Assembly: GCF_016765775.1 (NCBI RefSeq)
Contig: NZ_JAESVN010000001.1
Coordinates: 897,540 to 961,539, forward strand
Source: Szabonella alba
Lineage (GTDB): Bacteria > Pseudomonadota > Alphaproteobacteria > Rhodobacterales > Rhodobacteraceae
DNA: 64,000 nucleotides
Direction of reading: 5' to 3'
Shown here: positions 1 to 9,315 of the stretch, one piece after another
Layout of the letters: each line of letters opens with the position of its first letter
Numbering within the stretch: the stretch's first letter is position 1
Translations under genes and position numbers: made by a program
The notes under the pieces: model-generated
What the model was told of the DNA's origin: nothing
What the model saw: the letters and a program-made list of their open reading frames with translations, nothing else
Database searches by the model: none

Positions 1-551
1 TCGTGGCAGGCCAGCGGATGCCCGGGCGGCAGCACCGCATGCGGCGGCAGATCCAGCAGCGCATCGAAGCGCAGGGTTTTCGGCAGGTCCAGATTATAGG
101 TCAGGGCGATGTCGATCTCACCCCGGTCCAGCAGGGTCAGCAGCCCCGCCTGATGCGCCTCCTGCATTGAAAGCCGCGCCTCGGGGAAGGCGTCCGAGAA
201 ACTGCGCCGCAGCGGCCCCATCAGCAGCGGCGCGAAGGTGACCAGACAGCCGGCCGAAACCGGCCCGCCCAGCCGCTCGGCCATATCATTCGCCAGATCG
301 CCAAGGGCGCCCGCCTCCTCCAGCAGATGCGCCGCGCGGTCCATCAAACGCTGGCCTGCATCGGTCAGGACCAGTCCCTGCGCATGTTGCCGTGTGAACA
401 GCGGCAGGCCGAATTCGGCCTCAAGCTGCGCCAACGCCGCCGAAAGCGAGGGGGCCGAGACATTGATCCGCCGCGCCGCCGCGCTCAGGCTGCCGGCGCG
501 GCCGATGGCCACGAAATATTCAAGCTGCCGGAAGGTGAATCGCAGGGCCAT
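1..551 (-). CDS. LysR-family transcriptional regulator, C-terminus cut by window edge
   Basis: The reading frame starts at an ATG at 551 and runs off the left edge after about 183 residues. Residues 1-65 form a LysR-type winged helix-turn-helix (FRQLEYFVAIGRAGSLSAAA, then a recognition helix around SAPSLSAALAQLE). The start of the periplasmic-binding-protein-like effector domain follows (GPVSAGCLVTFAPLLMGPLRR). Family members usually have about 300 residues, so roughly the last 115 are missing. It is divergent from rlmJ, with 103 bases between the two starts, so it may act on that interval or on a target outside the window. The ligand cannot be inferred from what is visible. Confidence 0.9.
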   Translation of the reverse strand, partial: MALRFTFRQLEYFVAIGRAGSLSAAARRINVSAPSLSAALAQLEAEFGLPLFTRQHAQGLVLTDAGQRLMDRAAHLLEEAGALGDLANDMAERLGGPVSAGCLVTFAPLLMGPLRRSFSDAFPEARLSMQEAHQAGLLTLLDRGEIDIALTYNLDLPKTLRFDALLDLPPHAVLPPGHPLACH

Positions 552-654
552 GGCGCGATGATGCGGGGGGAAGCGGCGCTTGCCAAGCGGGGATCGGAAG
601 CGGCGTCACCGGCACCCGCTTGCGCGCGCCGCATCTGGCGGATAGGTCTGGCCG

Positions 655-1434
655 ATGCTGTCCTATCAACATCTCTATCACGCCGGAAATCCGGCCGATG
701 TCCATAAACACGCGGTTCTGGCGTGGATTCTGGATTACCTGACGCGCAAGGACAAGCCGCTCAGCTATATCGAGACCCATGCCGGTCGCGGGCTTTACGA
801 CCTGTCATCGCCCGAGTCGCTGAAAACCGGCGAGGCGGCGCAGGGTGTGGGGCGGATGGAGCGGCATTTTGCCCCCGATCACCCCTGGCGGCGGCTGCTG
901 GACCGGGCGCGCGACCTGAAAGGGGCAGATGCCTATCCCGGTTCGCCCTTTCTGGCGGCACTGGCGCTTCGTGAAAGCGACCGCATCCATCTGGCCGAAC
1001 TGCATCCGCAGGAACATCGGGCGCTGTCCTATCATCTGGCGCCCTATGATGTCTCGATCCGGGCCGAGGATGGGATCGCCATGGCCCTGTCCCTGACCCC
1101 GCCGACGCCGCGCCGGGGCATGGTGCTGATCGACCCGTCCTGGGAGGTCAAGACCGAGTATGACAGCATCCCCAAGGCGGTGGAGGATCTGGTTCGCAAG
1201 TGGAATGTCGGGATCGTGGCGCTGTGGTATCCGCTGCTGCTGTCCGGGGCGCATCTTCCGATGATGGCGCGGCTGTCGGCGGCCTTTCCCGAGGCGCTGC
1301 GCCATGAGGTGCGCTTTCCCCCCGTGCGAGAGGGGCACCGGATGGTCGGATCGGGCCTGTTCGTCGTGAATCCGCCCTGGGGGCTGGCTGAAGAGACCAC
1401 GCGGATCACGGCGATTTTCCGTCAGAAGGGCTGA
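655..1434 (+). CDS. rlmJ: 23S rRNA (adenine(2030)-N6)-methyltransferase RlmJ
   Basis: This 259-residue protein matches the RlmJ family, which methylates N6 of A2030 in 23S rRNA using S-adenosylmethionine. The N-terminus MLSYQHLYHAGNPADVHKH is the family hallmark. ETHAGRG (about residues 40-46) is the SAM-binding glycine loop. LIDPSWEVK (about 158-166) stands where other N6-adenine methyltransferases carry DPPY/F, so this copy has the DPSW variant. The length is normal for the family. It begins at an ATG and stands alone; a GC-rich stem-loop follows the stop codon. Confidence 0.93.
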   Translation: MLSYQHLYHAGNPADVHKHAVLAWILDYLTRKDKPLSYIETHAGRGLYDLSSPESLKTGEAAQGVGRMERHFAPDHPWRRLLDRARDLKGADAYPGSPFLAALALRESDRIHLAELHPQEHRALSYHLAPYDVSIRAEDGIAMALSLTPPTPRRGMVLIDPSWEVKTEYDSIPKAVEDLVRKWNVGIVALWYPLLLSGAHLPMMARLSAAFPEALRHEVRFPPVREGHRMVGSGLFVVNPPWGLAEETTRITAIFRQKG

Positions 1435-1456
1435 GGCCGGGGTTTTTGCCCAAGCC

Positions 1457-1488
1457 GGGGGAGGCGGGGGCCAGCCCCCGCCTCCCCC
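1457..1488. terminator. Very GC-rich perfect stem-loop downstream of rlmJ
   Basis: A perfect 14-bp inverted repeat (1457-1470 pairing with 1475-1488) with a four-base loop lies 23 bases after the rlmJ stop, between the convergent rlmJ and MATE genes. No T-run follows on either strand, so intrinsic termination is uncertain; it may instead be an intergenic palindrome. Confidence 0.5.
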
Positions 1489-1498
1489 CCCCGCACAC

Positions 1499-1526
1499 CC
1501 GAGGTATTTTCGCCAAGATGAAAGGG
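1499..1526 (+). repeat. Half-copy of an intergenic element (GAGGTATTTT...GATGAAAGG)
   Basis: CCGAGGTATTTT at 1499 followed by AAGATGAAAGG near 1516 resembles the left arm of the larger inverted repeat at 34901-34961. Both lie just after a C/G-rich palindrome and between convergent genes. I recall similar CCCCGAGGATATTT elements between genes in Rhodobacterales. The function is unknown. Confidence 0.45.
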
Positions 1527-1554
1527 CAAAGATACGCGCCGGTCTGGGGGGCGA

Positions 1555-2916
1555 TCAGGCGGCCAGCGGGGCGCGGCGCCAGAACCGGGCCATCAGCAGA
1601 ACCGCGGCCACGGTCAGGCCCACGGTCAGGCCCAGCCAGAGGCCCGCGCCGCCAAGACCCAGCGGGAAGGCAAGGACATAGCTGACCGGTATGCCCACCA
1701 TCCAGTAGCTGATCGAGGCCAGCCACATCGGCACCCGTGTATCATGAATGCCGCGCAGGAACCCCAGCGCCATCACCTGCGCCGCATCGACCATCTGGAA
1801 CAGCGCCGACAGCGCCAGAAGCAGCGTACCGAAGGCGATGATCGCCGGGGCCTGGGGGTCGTTCAGATCCAGAAACAGCGCGACGATGGCTGCGGGCAGG
1901 GTCAGGAACAGCGCGACCATTGAAAGGCCGAACAGGAACGAAAGCCCCATCGCCACCTTGGCGGCATCGCGCAGATGGCGCGCGTCATTGCGCCCTGCCG
2001 CGCGGCCGATGCGGATCGTCGCCGCATTCGACAGGCCCATATGCACCATGAAGGCCAGCGCCGTCACCTCAAGCGCGATGCCATGGGCGGCAAGCTCCAT
2101 CGTGCCGATCCAGCCCATCATCAGGGCCGAGGCCTGAAACAGGCTGCCCTCGGCCAGACCGGTCAGCCCGATCGGCCAGCCGAGGCGGAACACCTGTCCG
2201 AAGGCCTGCCAGTCGGGCCGCCAGAACCGCTGGAACAGCAGGAAGCGGCGCAGCGCGGGTAGCAGATGGGCATAAAGCGCAAGGCCCAGAAAGCTGGCCA
2301 GCTGCACAAGGACCGAGGCGATGGCCGCCCCGCGCACGCCCAGTTCCGGCGCGCCCCAGTTGCCGAAGATCAGCATCCAGTTGATCAGCACATTCAGCCC
2401 CACCGCCGCCAGCGTGATCCAGAGGACAACCTGCGTGCGCTCCAGCGCGGAAAGATAGCTTTTCAGCGTCATCACCAGCAGCGCCGGGATCATGCCCAGC
2501 CCCGCGATGCGCATGTAATCCTGCGCCAGAAGCGAGACATCGGGCTTTTGCCCCAAGGCCAGCAACAGCGCCTCGGACCACCAGAAGACCGGATAGCAGA
2601 GCACCCCGAACAGGATCGAAAGCCACAGCCCCATCCGCGTGTCGCGGCGCACCTGCACCTCTTCGCCCCGCCCCAGCGCCTGCGCGACCATCGGCATCAC
2701 CGCCTGCGCAAAGCCCGAGCCGAGGATGAAGACGATGAAGAACATCGAGGCGCCCAGCACCACCGAGGCCAGTTCGGTGACCCCATACCAGCCCAGCATC
2801 ACCGTATCGGTGACATGCAGCATCATCTGCGCCAGATGGCTGCCGATCAGCGGCAGGCCGAGCGCAAGCGTCGCCTTGGCATGGGCGGCGTAGCTATGGG
2901 GTTGAGCTGTGGTCAT
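1555..2916 (-). CDS. MATE-family multidrug/cation antiporter
   Basis: About 453 residues with two homologous sets of six hydrophobic segments, as expected for a NorM-type MATE exporter that drives toxic organic cations or metabolites out by Na+ or H+ antiport. The opening helix ALGLPLIGSHLAQMMLHVTD and the following VMLGWYGVTELASVVLG are typical of MatE domain 1. Domain 2 begins near FGQVFRLGWPIGLTGLAEGS. The start is ambiguous: in-frame ATGs lie at 2916 and 2928 and a TTG at 2964. None has a strong ribosome-binding site, and 2916 gives the N-terminus closest to relatives. The gene is convergent with rlmJ and apparently monocistronic. The substrate is unknown. Confidence 0.88.
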   Translation of the reverse strand: MTTAQPHSYAAHAKATLALGLPLIGSHLAQMMLHVTDTVMLGWYGVTELASVVLGASMFFIVFILGSGFAQAVMPMVAQALGRGEEVQVRRDTRMGLWLSILFGVLCYPVFWWSEALLLALGQKPDVSLLAQDYMRIAGLGMIPALLVMTLKSYLSALERTQVVLWITLAAVGLNVLINWMLIFGNWGAPELGVRGAAIASVLVQLASFLGLALYAHLLPALRRFLLFQRFWRPDWQAFGQVFRLGWPIGLTGLAEGSLFQASALMMGWIGTMELAAHGIALEVTALAFMVHMGLSNAATIRIGRAAGRNDARHLRDAAKVAMGLSFLFGLSMVALFLTLPAAIVALFLDLNDPQAPAIIAFGTLLLALSALFQMVDAAQVMALGFLRGIHDTRVPMWLASISYWMVGIPVSYVLAFPLGLGGAGLWLGLTVGLTVAAVLLMARFWRRAPLAA

Positions 2917-3090
2917 GGCGCTTGCCATAGCCGGGGCCGATGCGCCCGGCAAGGGGTCAGTCAACCCCCTTTATCCGTTGCGGGTCCGGGGATGCAGCGA
3001 CGCCACGCTGGGCTATCGGGGCGGGTGACGGGGCGGGGCGATCCGAGCTAGAAAGGCCATGCGGATCACAGTCGAGGGAAGGGGCGCAGC

Positions 3091-3444
3091 ATGGCCGGTC
3101 ACCGGATATTCAGCATGCGCTTTGCAAGTGTTTACCCCCATTACGTCGCGAAGGCCGAACGCAAGGGTCGCAGCAAGGATGAGGTTGACCGCATCATCTG
3201 CTGGCTGACCGGACTGGATGCCGAAGGGCTGCAGGCGCGGCTGGAGAGTGGCGCGGATTTTGAGACCTTCTTTGCCACCGCGCCCGCGCTGAACCCCGCG
3301 CGTGAACTGATAAGGGGCGTGGTCTGCGGGGTGCGGGTCGAAGAGCTGGAAGATCCGCTGATGCAGGAAATCCGCTATCTGGACAAGCTGGTGGATGAAC
3401 TGGCGCGCGGCAAGGCGATGGAGAAGATCCTTCGCCGGCCCTGA
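3091..3444 (+). CDS. DUF2200 family protein
   Basis: A 117-residue soluble protein that closely fits the DUF2200 family from its start ([20 protein letters not shown]) to its end ([22 protein letters not shown]), including the conserved block IICWLTG and [19 protein letters not shown]. No signal peptide or membrane segment is present. The family is widespread in bacteria and has no established biochemical role that I know. A purine-rich GAGGGAAGGGG sequence precedes the ATG. The gene stands alone between the MATE gene and lolC/E. Confidence 0.85.
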   Translation: MAGHRIFSMRFASVYPHYVAKAERKGRSKDEVDRIICWLTGLDAEGLQARLESGADFETFFATAPALNPARELIRGVVCGVRVEELEDPLMQEIRYLDKLVDELARGKAMEKILRRP

Positions 3445-3564
3445 GCCGCACCGAAAACGGCGATGCTGCGCCACCGCGTCAGGGCAGGCGGCACAGGGGC
3501 CGGGTGCCCTTGACGGCGCGGGCCCCAGACCCCACTCTCCGCCCGCTTTCAGGAAGGATCCGAC

Positions 3565-4854
3565 ATGACCCGCAGCACCCCGCCATTCGCGCCCTTCGAA
3601 TGGATGATCGCCTGGCGCTATCTGCGGGCAAGACGCGCCGAGGGCGGCGTCAGCGTCATGACATGGATCAGCCTTGTCGGCATAACCCTTGCCGTTTTCG
3701 CGCTGATCGCCACGCTGTCGGTGCGGGCGGGCTTCCGCGCCGAATTCGTCGATACGATCCTGGGCGCCAATGCCCATGTCACGGTCTATGCCGGGCCGCA
3801 TCAGGCCGCCGATGGCCGCACTATCCGCAGTTTCGAGGATTATGACGCAATTGCCGATCGCGTGGTGCGGGTGCCCTTCGTCACCCGCGCGGCCCCGGTG
3901 GTGAAAGGTCAGGTTCTGGCCAGCAATGAGGGCCGCTCGGTCGGCGTCGAGGTGACGGGGATCCGTGAGGCGGATCTGCGCACGATCCCGCGCATCGGCG
4001 ACGGGGCCGAGAATGCCAGCGGCGATATCGCCCGGTTCGATGAGGGCATCGCCATCGGCTCGGGCGTTGCGCGCGAACTGGGCCTGCAACTGGGTGACCG
4101 GCTGCGGCTGACGTCTCCCGACGGGGTGCGCACGGCCTTTGGCACCAGCCCCCGGGTTTCGGCCTATGAGGTGGTCTATATCTTCACCGCCGGGCGCTAT
4201 GACATCGACCGCACCCGCGTCTACATGCCGCTGACCGAGGCGCAGAGCTATTTCAACCGCGAAGGGATGGCGGATGAGATCGAGGTCATGCTGTCGCGCC
4301 CCGAAGCGGTCGATGAGGCGGTGCTGCCCCTGATCCGGGCGGGGGGTGAACATGCGATGGTCTGGACATGGCGCGATGCCTCGGGCGCCTTCCTGCGGGC
4401 GCTGGATATCGAGGATAATGTCATGTTCATCATTCTGTCGATCCTTGTGCTGATCGCGGCGATGAACATCGTTTCAGGCCTCATCATGCTGGTCAAGAAC
4501 AAGGGGCGCGATATCGGCATCCTGCGCACCATGGGCCTGACCGAGGGATCGGTGCTGCGGGTCTTTTTCATCTGCGGTGCCTTCACCGGCATCATCGGCA
4601 CGGTCTGCGGCGTGGTTCTGGGCTGCCTGTTCGCGGTCTATATCGACCCGATTTTCTCTTTCGTGAACTATGTCGCGGGGGGCGGGGTCTGGGATCCGTC
4701 GATCCGGGGGATCTATGCGCTGCCTGCGAAACTGCAGGCCGTCGATGTCGGGGCGGCGGTGGCGCTGTCGCTGGGCCTGTCCTTTGTTGTCACGATCTTT
4801 CCCGCACGGCGCGCGGCACGGATGAACCCGGTGGAGGCGCTGCGCTATGAGTGA
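3565..4854 (+). CDS. lolC: Lipoprotein-releasing ABC transporter permease LolC/LolE
   Basis: A 429-residue inner-membrane permease of the LolCDE system, which extracts mature lipoproteins from the inner membrane and hands them to LolA. The order is a cytoplasmic start with [14 protein letters not shown], a first membrane segment at about 30-52 ([20 protein letters not shown]), a periplasmic domain to about 285, then three membrane segments in the FtsX-like C-terminus. The protein ends [18 protein letters not shown], the usual terminal motif. A single permease gene precedes lolD, so the transporter is probably a homodimeric LolC/E (LolF-like) form; that stoichiometry is inferred. An AGGAAGGA ribosome-binding site precedes the ATG. 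The 3' end overlaps lolD by 8 bases. Confidence 0.92.
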   Translation: MTRSTPPFAPFEWMIAWRYLRARRAEGGVSVMTWISLVGITLAVFALIATLSVRAGFRAEFVDTILGANAHVTVYAGPHQAADGRTIRSFEDYDAIADRVVRVPFVTRAAPVVKGQVLASNEGRSVGVEVTGIREADLRTIPRIGDGAENASGDIARFDEGIAIGSGVARELGLQLGDRLRLTSPDGVRTAFGTSPRVSAYEVVYIFTAGRYDIDRTRVYMPLTEAQSYFNREGMADEIEVMLSRPEAVDEAVLPLIRAGGEHAMVWTWRDASGAFLRALDIEDNVMFIILSILVLIAAMNIVSGLIMLVKNKGRDIGILRTMGLTEGSVLRVFFICGAFTGIIGTVCGVVLGCLFAVYIDPIFSFVNYVAGGGVWDPSIRGIYALPAKLQAVDVGAAVALSLGLSFVVTIFPARRAARMNPVEALRYE

Positions 4855-5536
4855 TGCGATGCTGGTGCTGGAGGGGATCGCGAAATCCTACAATCGCGGC
4901 AAGCCCTCCGAGGTCACGGTGCTGCGCGACGTGTCGCTGACGCTGGGCCGGGGGGAGGTTGTGGCGCTGGTCGCCCCGTCGGGGGCGGGGAAATCGACGC
5001 TGCTGCATATCGCGGGGCTGCTGGATACGGCCGATGCGGGCCGCGTGGTGCTGAACGGGCGCGATATGGATGGGCTGGGCGACCGGGCGCGCACGGCGGC
5101 GCGGCGGCAGGAGGTGGGGTTCATCTATCAGTTCCATCATCTTTTGCCGGAATTCTCGGCGCTGGAAAACGTGATCCTGCCGCAACGGGCCAATGCCGTG
5201 CCGCAGGCCGAGGCAGAAACCCGCGCGCGCGATCTGCTGGACCGGGTCGGCGTCGGGCCGCGTGCGGGGCACCGTCCTGCCGCGCTGTCGGGCGGCGAAC
5301 AGCAGCGCGTGGCCTTTTGCCGGGCGATGGCCAATGCGCCGGGGCTGTTGCTGGCGGATGAACCGACGGGAAATCTGGACCCCGCCACCTCGGAACAGGT
5401 GTTCGGTGCCTTGATGGCCATGGTGCGCGAGACCGGGCTTTCGGCGCTGATCGCGACCCATAACATGGAGCTTGCGGCCCGGATGGACCGTGCGCTGCGG
5501 CTGGATCAGGGGCGGTTGACCCCTGGGATCGGCTGA
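4847..5536 (+). CDS. lolD: Lipoprotein-releasing system ATP-binding protein LolD
   Basis: A 229-residue ABC ATPase that powers the LolC/E permease. The P-loop APSGAGKST (residues 43-51) has Ala in place of the first Gly, which I recall as common in alphaproteobacterial LolD. The Q-loop is near YQFHHLL, the signature LSGGEQQR is at 147-154, the Walker [13 protein letters not shown] starts at about 167, and the H-loop is His205. The [16 protein letters not shown] stretch is typical of LolD. Translation is probably coupled to lolC/E through the 8-base overlap. Confidence 0.93.
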   Translation: MSDAMLVLEGIAKSYNRGKPSEVTVLRDVSLTLGRGEVVALVAPSGAGKSTLLHIAGLLDTADAGRVVLNGRDMDGLGDRARTAARRQEVGFIYQFHHLLPEFSALENVILPQRANAVPQAEAETRARDLLDRVGVGPRAGHRPAALSGGEQQRVAFCRAMANAPGLLLADEPTGNLDPATSEQVFGALMAMVRETGLSALIATHNMELAARMDRALRLDQGRLTPGIG

Positions 5537-5625
5537 GGGACCGCCGCGCCTGCGGGGGGTGGGGCGGCCTGCCTGCCGGTCCGCGTAGCACCTTGCGGCC
5601 GCGCGCCGAACGCATCTGCACAGAC

Positions 5626-5654
5626 TTGGACTGCGCGGCAATCCGGACTATATT
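5626..5654 (+). promoter_or_regulatory. Sigma-70-like promoter for cysE
   Basis: TTGGAC (5626-5631) and TATATT (5649-5654) are separated by exactly 17 bases, and the -10 box ends 43 bases before the cysE ATG. This is the clearest housekeeping-type promoter in the window by eye. Confidence 0.6.
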
Positions 5655-5697
5655 GGCATGGATTGAATGGGACCTGCATCCGCGCGAGGAGACCGCC

Positions 5698-6510
5698 ATG
5701 CCAAAGACCCTCACACAGCCCGTGACCACGCTGGATCCGGTCTGGACCCGGCTTGAGGATGAGGCCCGCGCGGCGATTCTTGCTGAGCCGGTTCTGGGCG
5801 GGCTGATCCATTCCAGCATCCTGCATCACCCGTCACTGGAACGCGCGCTGGCCTATCGCTTCTCGCTCAAACTCGCCTCGGGAGAGATGAGTGAGCAGAT
5901 CCTGCGCGAGATCGCCGATGAGGCCCATGCGGCCGAACCCGCCATCGGGCAGGCCGCGCGCGCCGATCTGATGGCGGTCTTTGAACGCGATCCGGCCTGC
6001 AACCGCTATCTGCAGCCGATCCTGTTCTTCAAGGGCTATCAGGCGGTGCAGGCCTACCGGATTGGGCATTGGCTCTGGACCAGCGGGCGGCGCGACATGG
6101 CCTATTTCGTGCAGGCCCGGGTGTCCGAGGTGTTCGGAGTCGACATTCACCCGGCGGCGCGGATCGGGCGCGGCATCATGATCGACCATGCCCATTCCAT
6201 TGTCGTCGGCGAAACGGCGGTGGTGGGGGATAATGTGTCGATGCTGCATTCCGTTACGCTGGGCGGCACCGGCAAGGAAGATGGCGACCGCCACCCCAAG
6301 ATCGGCAATGGTGTGCTGATCGGGGCCGGGGCCAAGGTGCTGGGCAATATCCATGTCGGCTATTGTTCCCGCATCGCGGCAGGGTCGGTGGTCTTGCACG
6401 ATATTCCGCCCTGCAAGACCGTGGCAGGCGTTCCCGCGCGCGTGGTCGGAGAGGCAGGGTGCGACCAGCCTTCGGTCACGATGGATCAGGTGCTGCCGGA
6501 GTCGGTTTGA
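5698..6510 (+). CDS. cysE: Serine O-acetyltransferase
   Basis: A 270-residue cytoplasmic enzyme that transfers acetyl from acetyl-CoA to L-serine, giving O-acetylserine for cysteine synthesis. The N-terminal helical SATase domain covers about 15-120 (WTRLEDEARAAILAEPVLGG, KGYQAVQAYRIGHWLW). The left-handed beta-helix of hexapeptide repeats covers about 140-245 and includes DIHPAARIGRG, DHAHSIVVGE and LHSVTLGGTGK, the last a conserved CoA/serine-site element. The start at 5698 has a GAGGAGA ribosome-binding site and gives the usual N-terminus; the in-frame extension upstream is not needed. It ends with the typical VAGVPARVVG turn and a short tail. Confidence 0.94.
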   Translation: MPKTLTQPVTTLDPVWTRLEDEARAAILAEPVLGGLIHSSILHHPSLERALAYRFSLKLASGEMSEQILREIADEAHAAEPAIGQAARADLMAVFERDPACNRYLQPILFFKGYQAVQAYRIGHWLWTSGRRDMAYFVQARVSEVFGVDIHPAARIGRGIMIDHAHSIVVGETAVVGDNVSMLHSVTLGGTGKEDGDRHPKIGNGVLIGAGAKVLGNIHVGYCSRIAAGSVVLHDIPPCKTVAGVPARVVGEAGCDQPSVTMDQVLPESV

Positions 6511-6645
6511 GGGGGGGCAATCCGCTTTTGCGGGTCTGTCGCATCGGCATGGGCAGGTTTTGGTCGGCGGACAGGATCGGGAGATTTGCCTGACGACGAC
6601 AAGTTCAGGCAAAATTCGCCGCGAAAGGATCGGTGATCCAGTTGG

Positions 6646-7182
6646 TCAGCGGGTATCGGTCGCTACGGCGATAAGCGCCCGAAGTTGTTTCTGTATGGAG
6701 CGTTTCCACAGAAAGCGGTTCAACCATCCCATTCCGTCAGAAGACTGCGTCGCCGAAACCGTGATATGTGTTCTGTTTTCCTCCTCGGACAGGTCAAAAT
6801 CAAAGCGCAGGGGCTGCGGATTTTTGCCGAACATCCGGTGGAAAGCCTTGTCCGGGTCGCCCGGGTATTCGCTTCCGACCGGGGGCAGGCGTTCGCGTGG
6901 ATTGTAACGGGTCATACGGAGGGGGCGCAGCTCAACCGTCAATCCGTTGGGGCGGTCGTAACGCAATAGCGTTTCCACATGTTCATAATCGAAAACACCA
7001 TATGCGACGCGCACGACCGTTGTCAGGTCTGCCGTCTCTTTCGAACCTGAAACATGTCGGGAACTCAGAACTCTGACCCCGTTGACGGTAGCATTTCCTG
7101 CCGTCGAGGTTAGGCGTTCGAAAACTTCATCGCAGCGAAGATGGGATAAGGCATTCATACTGAACGAAATTTTCTGTGACAT
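6646..7182 (-). CDS. Uncharacterised 178-residue protein
   Basis: I do not recognise this family. The protein is soluble, with no signal peptide or membrane span. It alternates short beta-like stretches (VNGVRVLSSRHV, DLTTVVRVAYGVFDY, GLTVELRPLRM) and ends in a basic amphipathic helix (MGWLNRFLWKRSIQKQLRAL). A beta-rich body with a long C-terminal helix resembles an SRPBCC/START-like fold, but that is only an impression. The G+C of the gene is visibly lower than that of cysE and icd. It is flanked by convergent cysE and by a gene-free interval before icd, so context gives no function. Confidence 0.6.
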   Translation of the reverse strand: MSQKISFSMNALSHLRCDEVFERLTSTAGNATVNGVRVLSSRHVSGSKETADLTTVVRVAYGVFDYEHVETLLRYDRPNGLTVELRPLRMTRYNPRERLPPVGSEYPGDPDKAFHRMFGKNPQPLRFDFDLSEEENRTHITVSATQSSDGMGWLNRFLWKRSIQKQLRALIAVATDTR

Positions 7183-7411
7183 ACGCTAACGTCCCAATAT
7201 TTACGCGTCCCTACTGCTGCGCAAGGCATCATGGCGCAGCCTTTACTGTATCCTAGCTTATGATGACTTTACGATGGACAGTGAGGGTATGGCAAAACGC
7301 CGGCCTCTGAAAAGACCGGCTACTGGTCCAAATGCGTCCCGAAGTCCGTTCATCTGCCTTGCCGGAAATCGCACCTTTGAACCCCTGATAAACAACCGCA
7401 CCCGCCATTTT

Positions 7412-7441
7412 GAAAAGCCGCCCCGACCGGGGCGGCTTTTC
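7412..7441 (-). terminator. Rho-independent terminator of icd
   Basis: A perfect 13-bp inverted repeat (arms 7412-7424 and 7429-7441, loop of four bases) lies 25 bases past the icd stop. The distal arm ends in a T-run on the minus strand. Apart from this hairpin, the interval 7183-7466 holds nothing I can support. Confidence 0.85.
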
Positions 7442-7466
7442 AGTTCAATGCCGGAGCATTCCCGCC

Positions 7467-8681
7467 TCAGCCGGCCAGTTCTTTCGACAGATATTCGTCG
7501 ACCTTTTCCAGATAACCCATCGTGGTCAGCCATTTCTGGTCGGGGCCGACCAGCAGGGCCAGATCCTTGGTCATGAACCCGTCCTCGACCGCCTGCACCG
7601 TCACGCGTTCCAGCGTTTCGGCAAAGCGCAGAAGGGCCGCGTTGTCGTCCAGTTTCGCGCGATGCTTCAGACCACCGGTCCAGGCGAAGATCGAGGCGAT
7701 GGAATTGGTCGAGGTTTCCTTGCCCGCCTGATGCTGGCGGTAATGGCGCGTGACCGTGCCATGCGCGGCCTCGGCCTCGACCGTCTGCCCGTCGGGCGTC
7801 ATCAGTACGCTGGTCATCAGGCCAAGGCTGCCGAAGCCCTGCGCCACGGTGTCGGACTGCACATCGCCGTCATAGTTCTTGCAGGCCCAGACATAGCCGC
7901 CCGACCATTTCATCGCGCTTGCCACCATGTCGTCGATCAGACGGTGTTCATAGGTGATCCCGGCCTTCTTGAAGGCATCGGCGAATTCCTCGTCAAACAC
8001 CTGCTGGAACAGGTCCTTGAAGCGGCCGTCATAGGCTTTCAGGATCGTGTTCTTGGTCGAGAGGTAAACCGGCCAGCCCTTGACCAGACCGTAATTCATC
8101 GAGGCGCGTGCGAAGTCGATGATCGACTGATCAAGGTTGTACATCGCCATGGTCACACCGGCACCGGGGGCGTCGAAGACTTCCTTCTCGATCACGGTGC
8201 CATCGTCGCCCACGAATTTGATCGTCAGTTTGCCTTTGCCGGGAAAGCGGAAATCGGTGGCGCGATACTGGTCGCCAAAGGCGTGGCGGCCCACCACGAT
8301 GGGCTGGGTCCAGCCCGGTACCAGACGCGGCACGTTCTTGCAGATGATCGGTTCGCGGAAGATCACGCCGCCAAGGATGTTGCGGATCGTGCCGTTCGGG
8401 CTGCGCCACATCTGTTTCAGGCCGAATTCCTCAACCCGCTGTTCATCCGGGGTGATGGTGGCGCATTTCACGCCGACGCCATATTGCTTGATCGCATTGG
8501 CGGCATCCACGGTGATCTGGTCATCGGTGCGGTCGCGCTCCTCAATGCCCAGATCGTAATATTTCAGGTCGATGTCGAGATAGGGCAGGATCAGCTTTTT
8601 CTTGATGAAATCCCAGATGATGCGGGTCATCTCGTCGCCGTCGAGTTCAACGACGGGGTTGGCTACCTTGATCTTGGTCAT
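7467..8681 (-). CDS. icd: NADP-dependent isocitrate dehydrogenase
   Basis: A 404-residue TCA-cycle enzyme that oxidatively decarboxylates isocitrate to 2-oxoglutarate with NADP+. It is the eukaryote-like (type II) homodimeric form, recognisable from [20 protein letters not shown] at the start, the substrate-site segment [23 protein letters not shown] and the [13 protein letters not shown] block. Metal-ligand aspartates lie near [18 protein letters not shown], and [13 protein letters not shown] is the cofactor loop. Length is normal. A GAGAGGG ribosome-binding site precedes the ATG. It is monocistronic with its own terminator, and an operator-like palindrome lies about 75 bases upstream. Confidence 0.95.
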   Translation of the reverse strand: MTKIKVANPVVELDGDEMTRIIWDFIKKKLILPYLDIDLKYYDLGIEERDRTDDQITVDAANAIKQYGVGVKCATITPDEQRVEEFGLKQMWRSPNGTIRNILGGVIFREPIICKNVPRLVPGWTQPIVVGRHAFGDQYRATDFRFPGKGKLTIKFVGDDGTVIEKEVFDAPGAGVTMAMYNLDQSIIDFARASMNYGLVKGWPVYLSTKNTILKAYDGRFKDLFQQVFDEEFADAFKKAGITYEHRLIDDMVASAMKWSGGYVWACKNYDGDVQSDTVAQGFGSLGLMTSVLMTPDGQTVEAEAAHGTVTRHYRQHQAGKETSTNSIASIFAWTGGLKHRAKLDDNAALLRFAETLERVTVQAVEDGFMTKDLALLVGPDQKWLTTMGYLEKVDEYLSKELAG

Positions 8682-8755
8682 GGGGCCCTCTCGGTTGGGA
8701 ATGGGGGATTCGTCTGGCCTGCCTTCTACCGGATCGCGGGGGCTTTGGGAAGTGC

Positions 8756-8773
8756 GGTATGCAAATGTATACC
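8756..8773. promoter_or_regulatory. Operator-like palindrome upstream of icd
   Basis: GGTATGCAAATGTATACC is an 18-base near-perfect inverted repeat (arms GGTATnCA and TGnATACC), 75 bases upstream of the icd start and within its likely promoter region. The shape fits a dimeric helix-turn-helix regulator; which one is unknown. Confidence 0.45.
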
Positions 8774-8922
8774 AAAACCCCGCAAAGCGCCGCCCCCTGG
8801 GACGGACTAGGGCAGGGGCCCGGCTCCGAGGGTGTGGAAGGCCGCGGCCCCGGCATCACTGGCCCGGCCCGGCGTTCAGGCCCGGCTTGACCAAGGGCAT
8901 CGCCGGGCCGGGGCAGGGCGGG

Positions 8923-9315
8923 TTATTCGGGCCGCAGCATTTCGGCGAAATCCGACATGTCGAGGCCGATCTTCTTCGGTGCCCAGCGTTTCGGATCATC
9001 GAATTCGAATTGCAGGCGCAGCCGATACTCGGGGCGGGTCAGATGGATCAGACATTGCACGAAGGCCCCGTCGCCATTGGCGGTCATCTGCTCCTTCAGG
9101 TCGCGGAACCTGCGCACGACCTTTCCTGCCACATCGGGAACGAAGGCCCGGAAGCTGCCATCGGCAAGATAGCGATAGCCGGTCATTTCCCGGTTGCCAT
9201 CCGCAAGGGTGACGACAAATCCCAGCCCCTGCCAGTCCAGCGATTGCAGGGCGCCATCGTCGGCAAGCAATTCCCCGATTTCAGAGATCAGGGCCGCCTG
9301 TTTTTCATTGCTCAT
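8923..9315 (-). CDS. Probable immunity protein for the adjacent nuclease toxin (YezG/DUF600-like)
   Basis: A 130-residue acidic, soluble protein whose ATG overlaps the stop codon of the toxin gene in an ATGA, so the two are translationally coupled. That is the usual arrangement of a polymorphic toxin and its cognate immunity gene. A helical N-terminus is followed by beta strands (GFVVTLADGNREMTGYRYLA), a helix (VVRRFRDLKEQMTANGDGAF) and a C-terminal strand pair ending LRLQFEFDDPKRW. The last part resembles the DUF600/YezG immunity family paired with YeeF-type nucleases. The family assignment is from memory and tentative; the immunity role is inferred mainly from position and size. Confidence 0.6.
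   Translation of the reverse strand: MSNEKQAALISEIGELLADDGALQSLDWQGLGFVVTLADGNREMTGYRYLADGSFRAFVPDVAGKVVRRFRDLKEQMTANGDGAFVQCLIHLTRPEYRLRLQFEFDDPKRWAPKKIGLDMSDFAEMLRPE

Noticed and set aside
3013..4353. 446-codon minus-strand frame across DUF2200 and lolC/E
   Set aside because: Covers two well-recognised genes on the other strand and has shadow-type composition rich in Arg/His/Gly/Ala.
7274..7576. 100-codon plus-strand frame after the unrecognised gene
   Set aside because: It runs through the icd terminator and into the icd coding region antisense.
7410..8810. 466-codon plus-strand frame opposite icd
   Set aside because: icd on the minus strand is unmistakable; this is its antisense.
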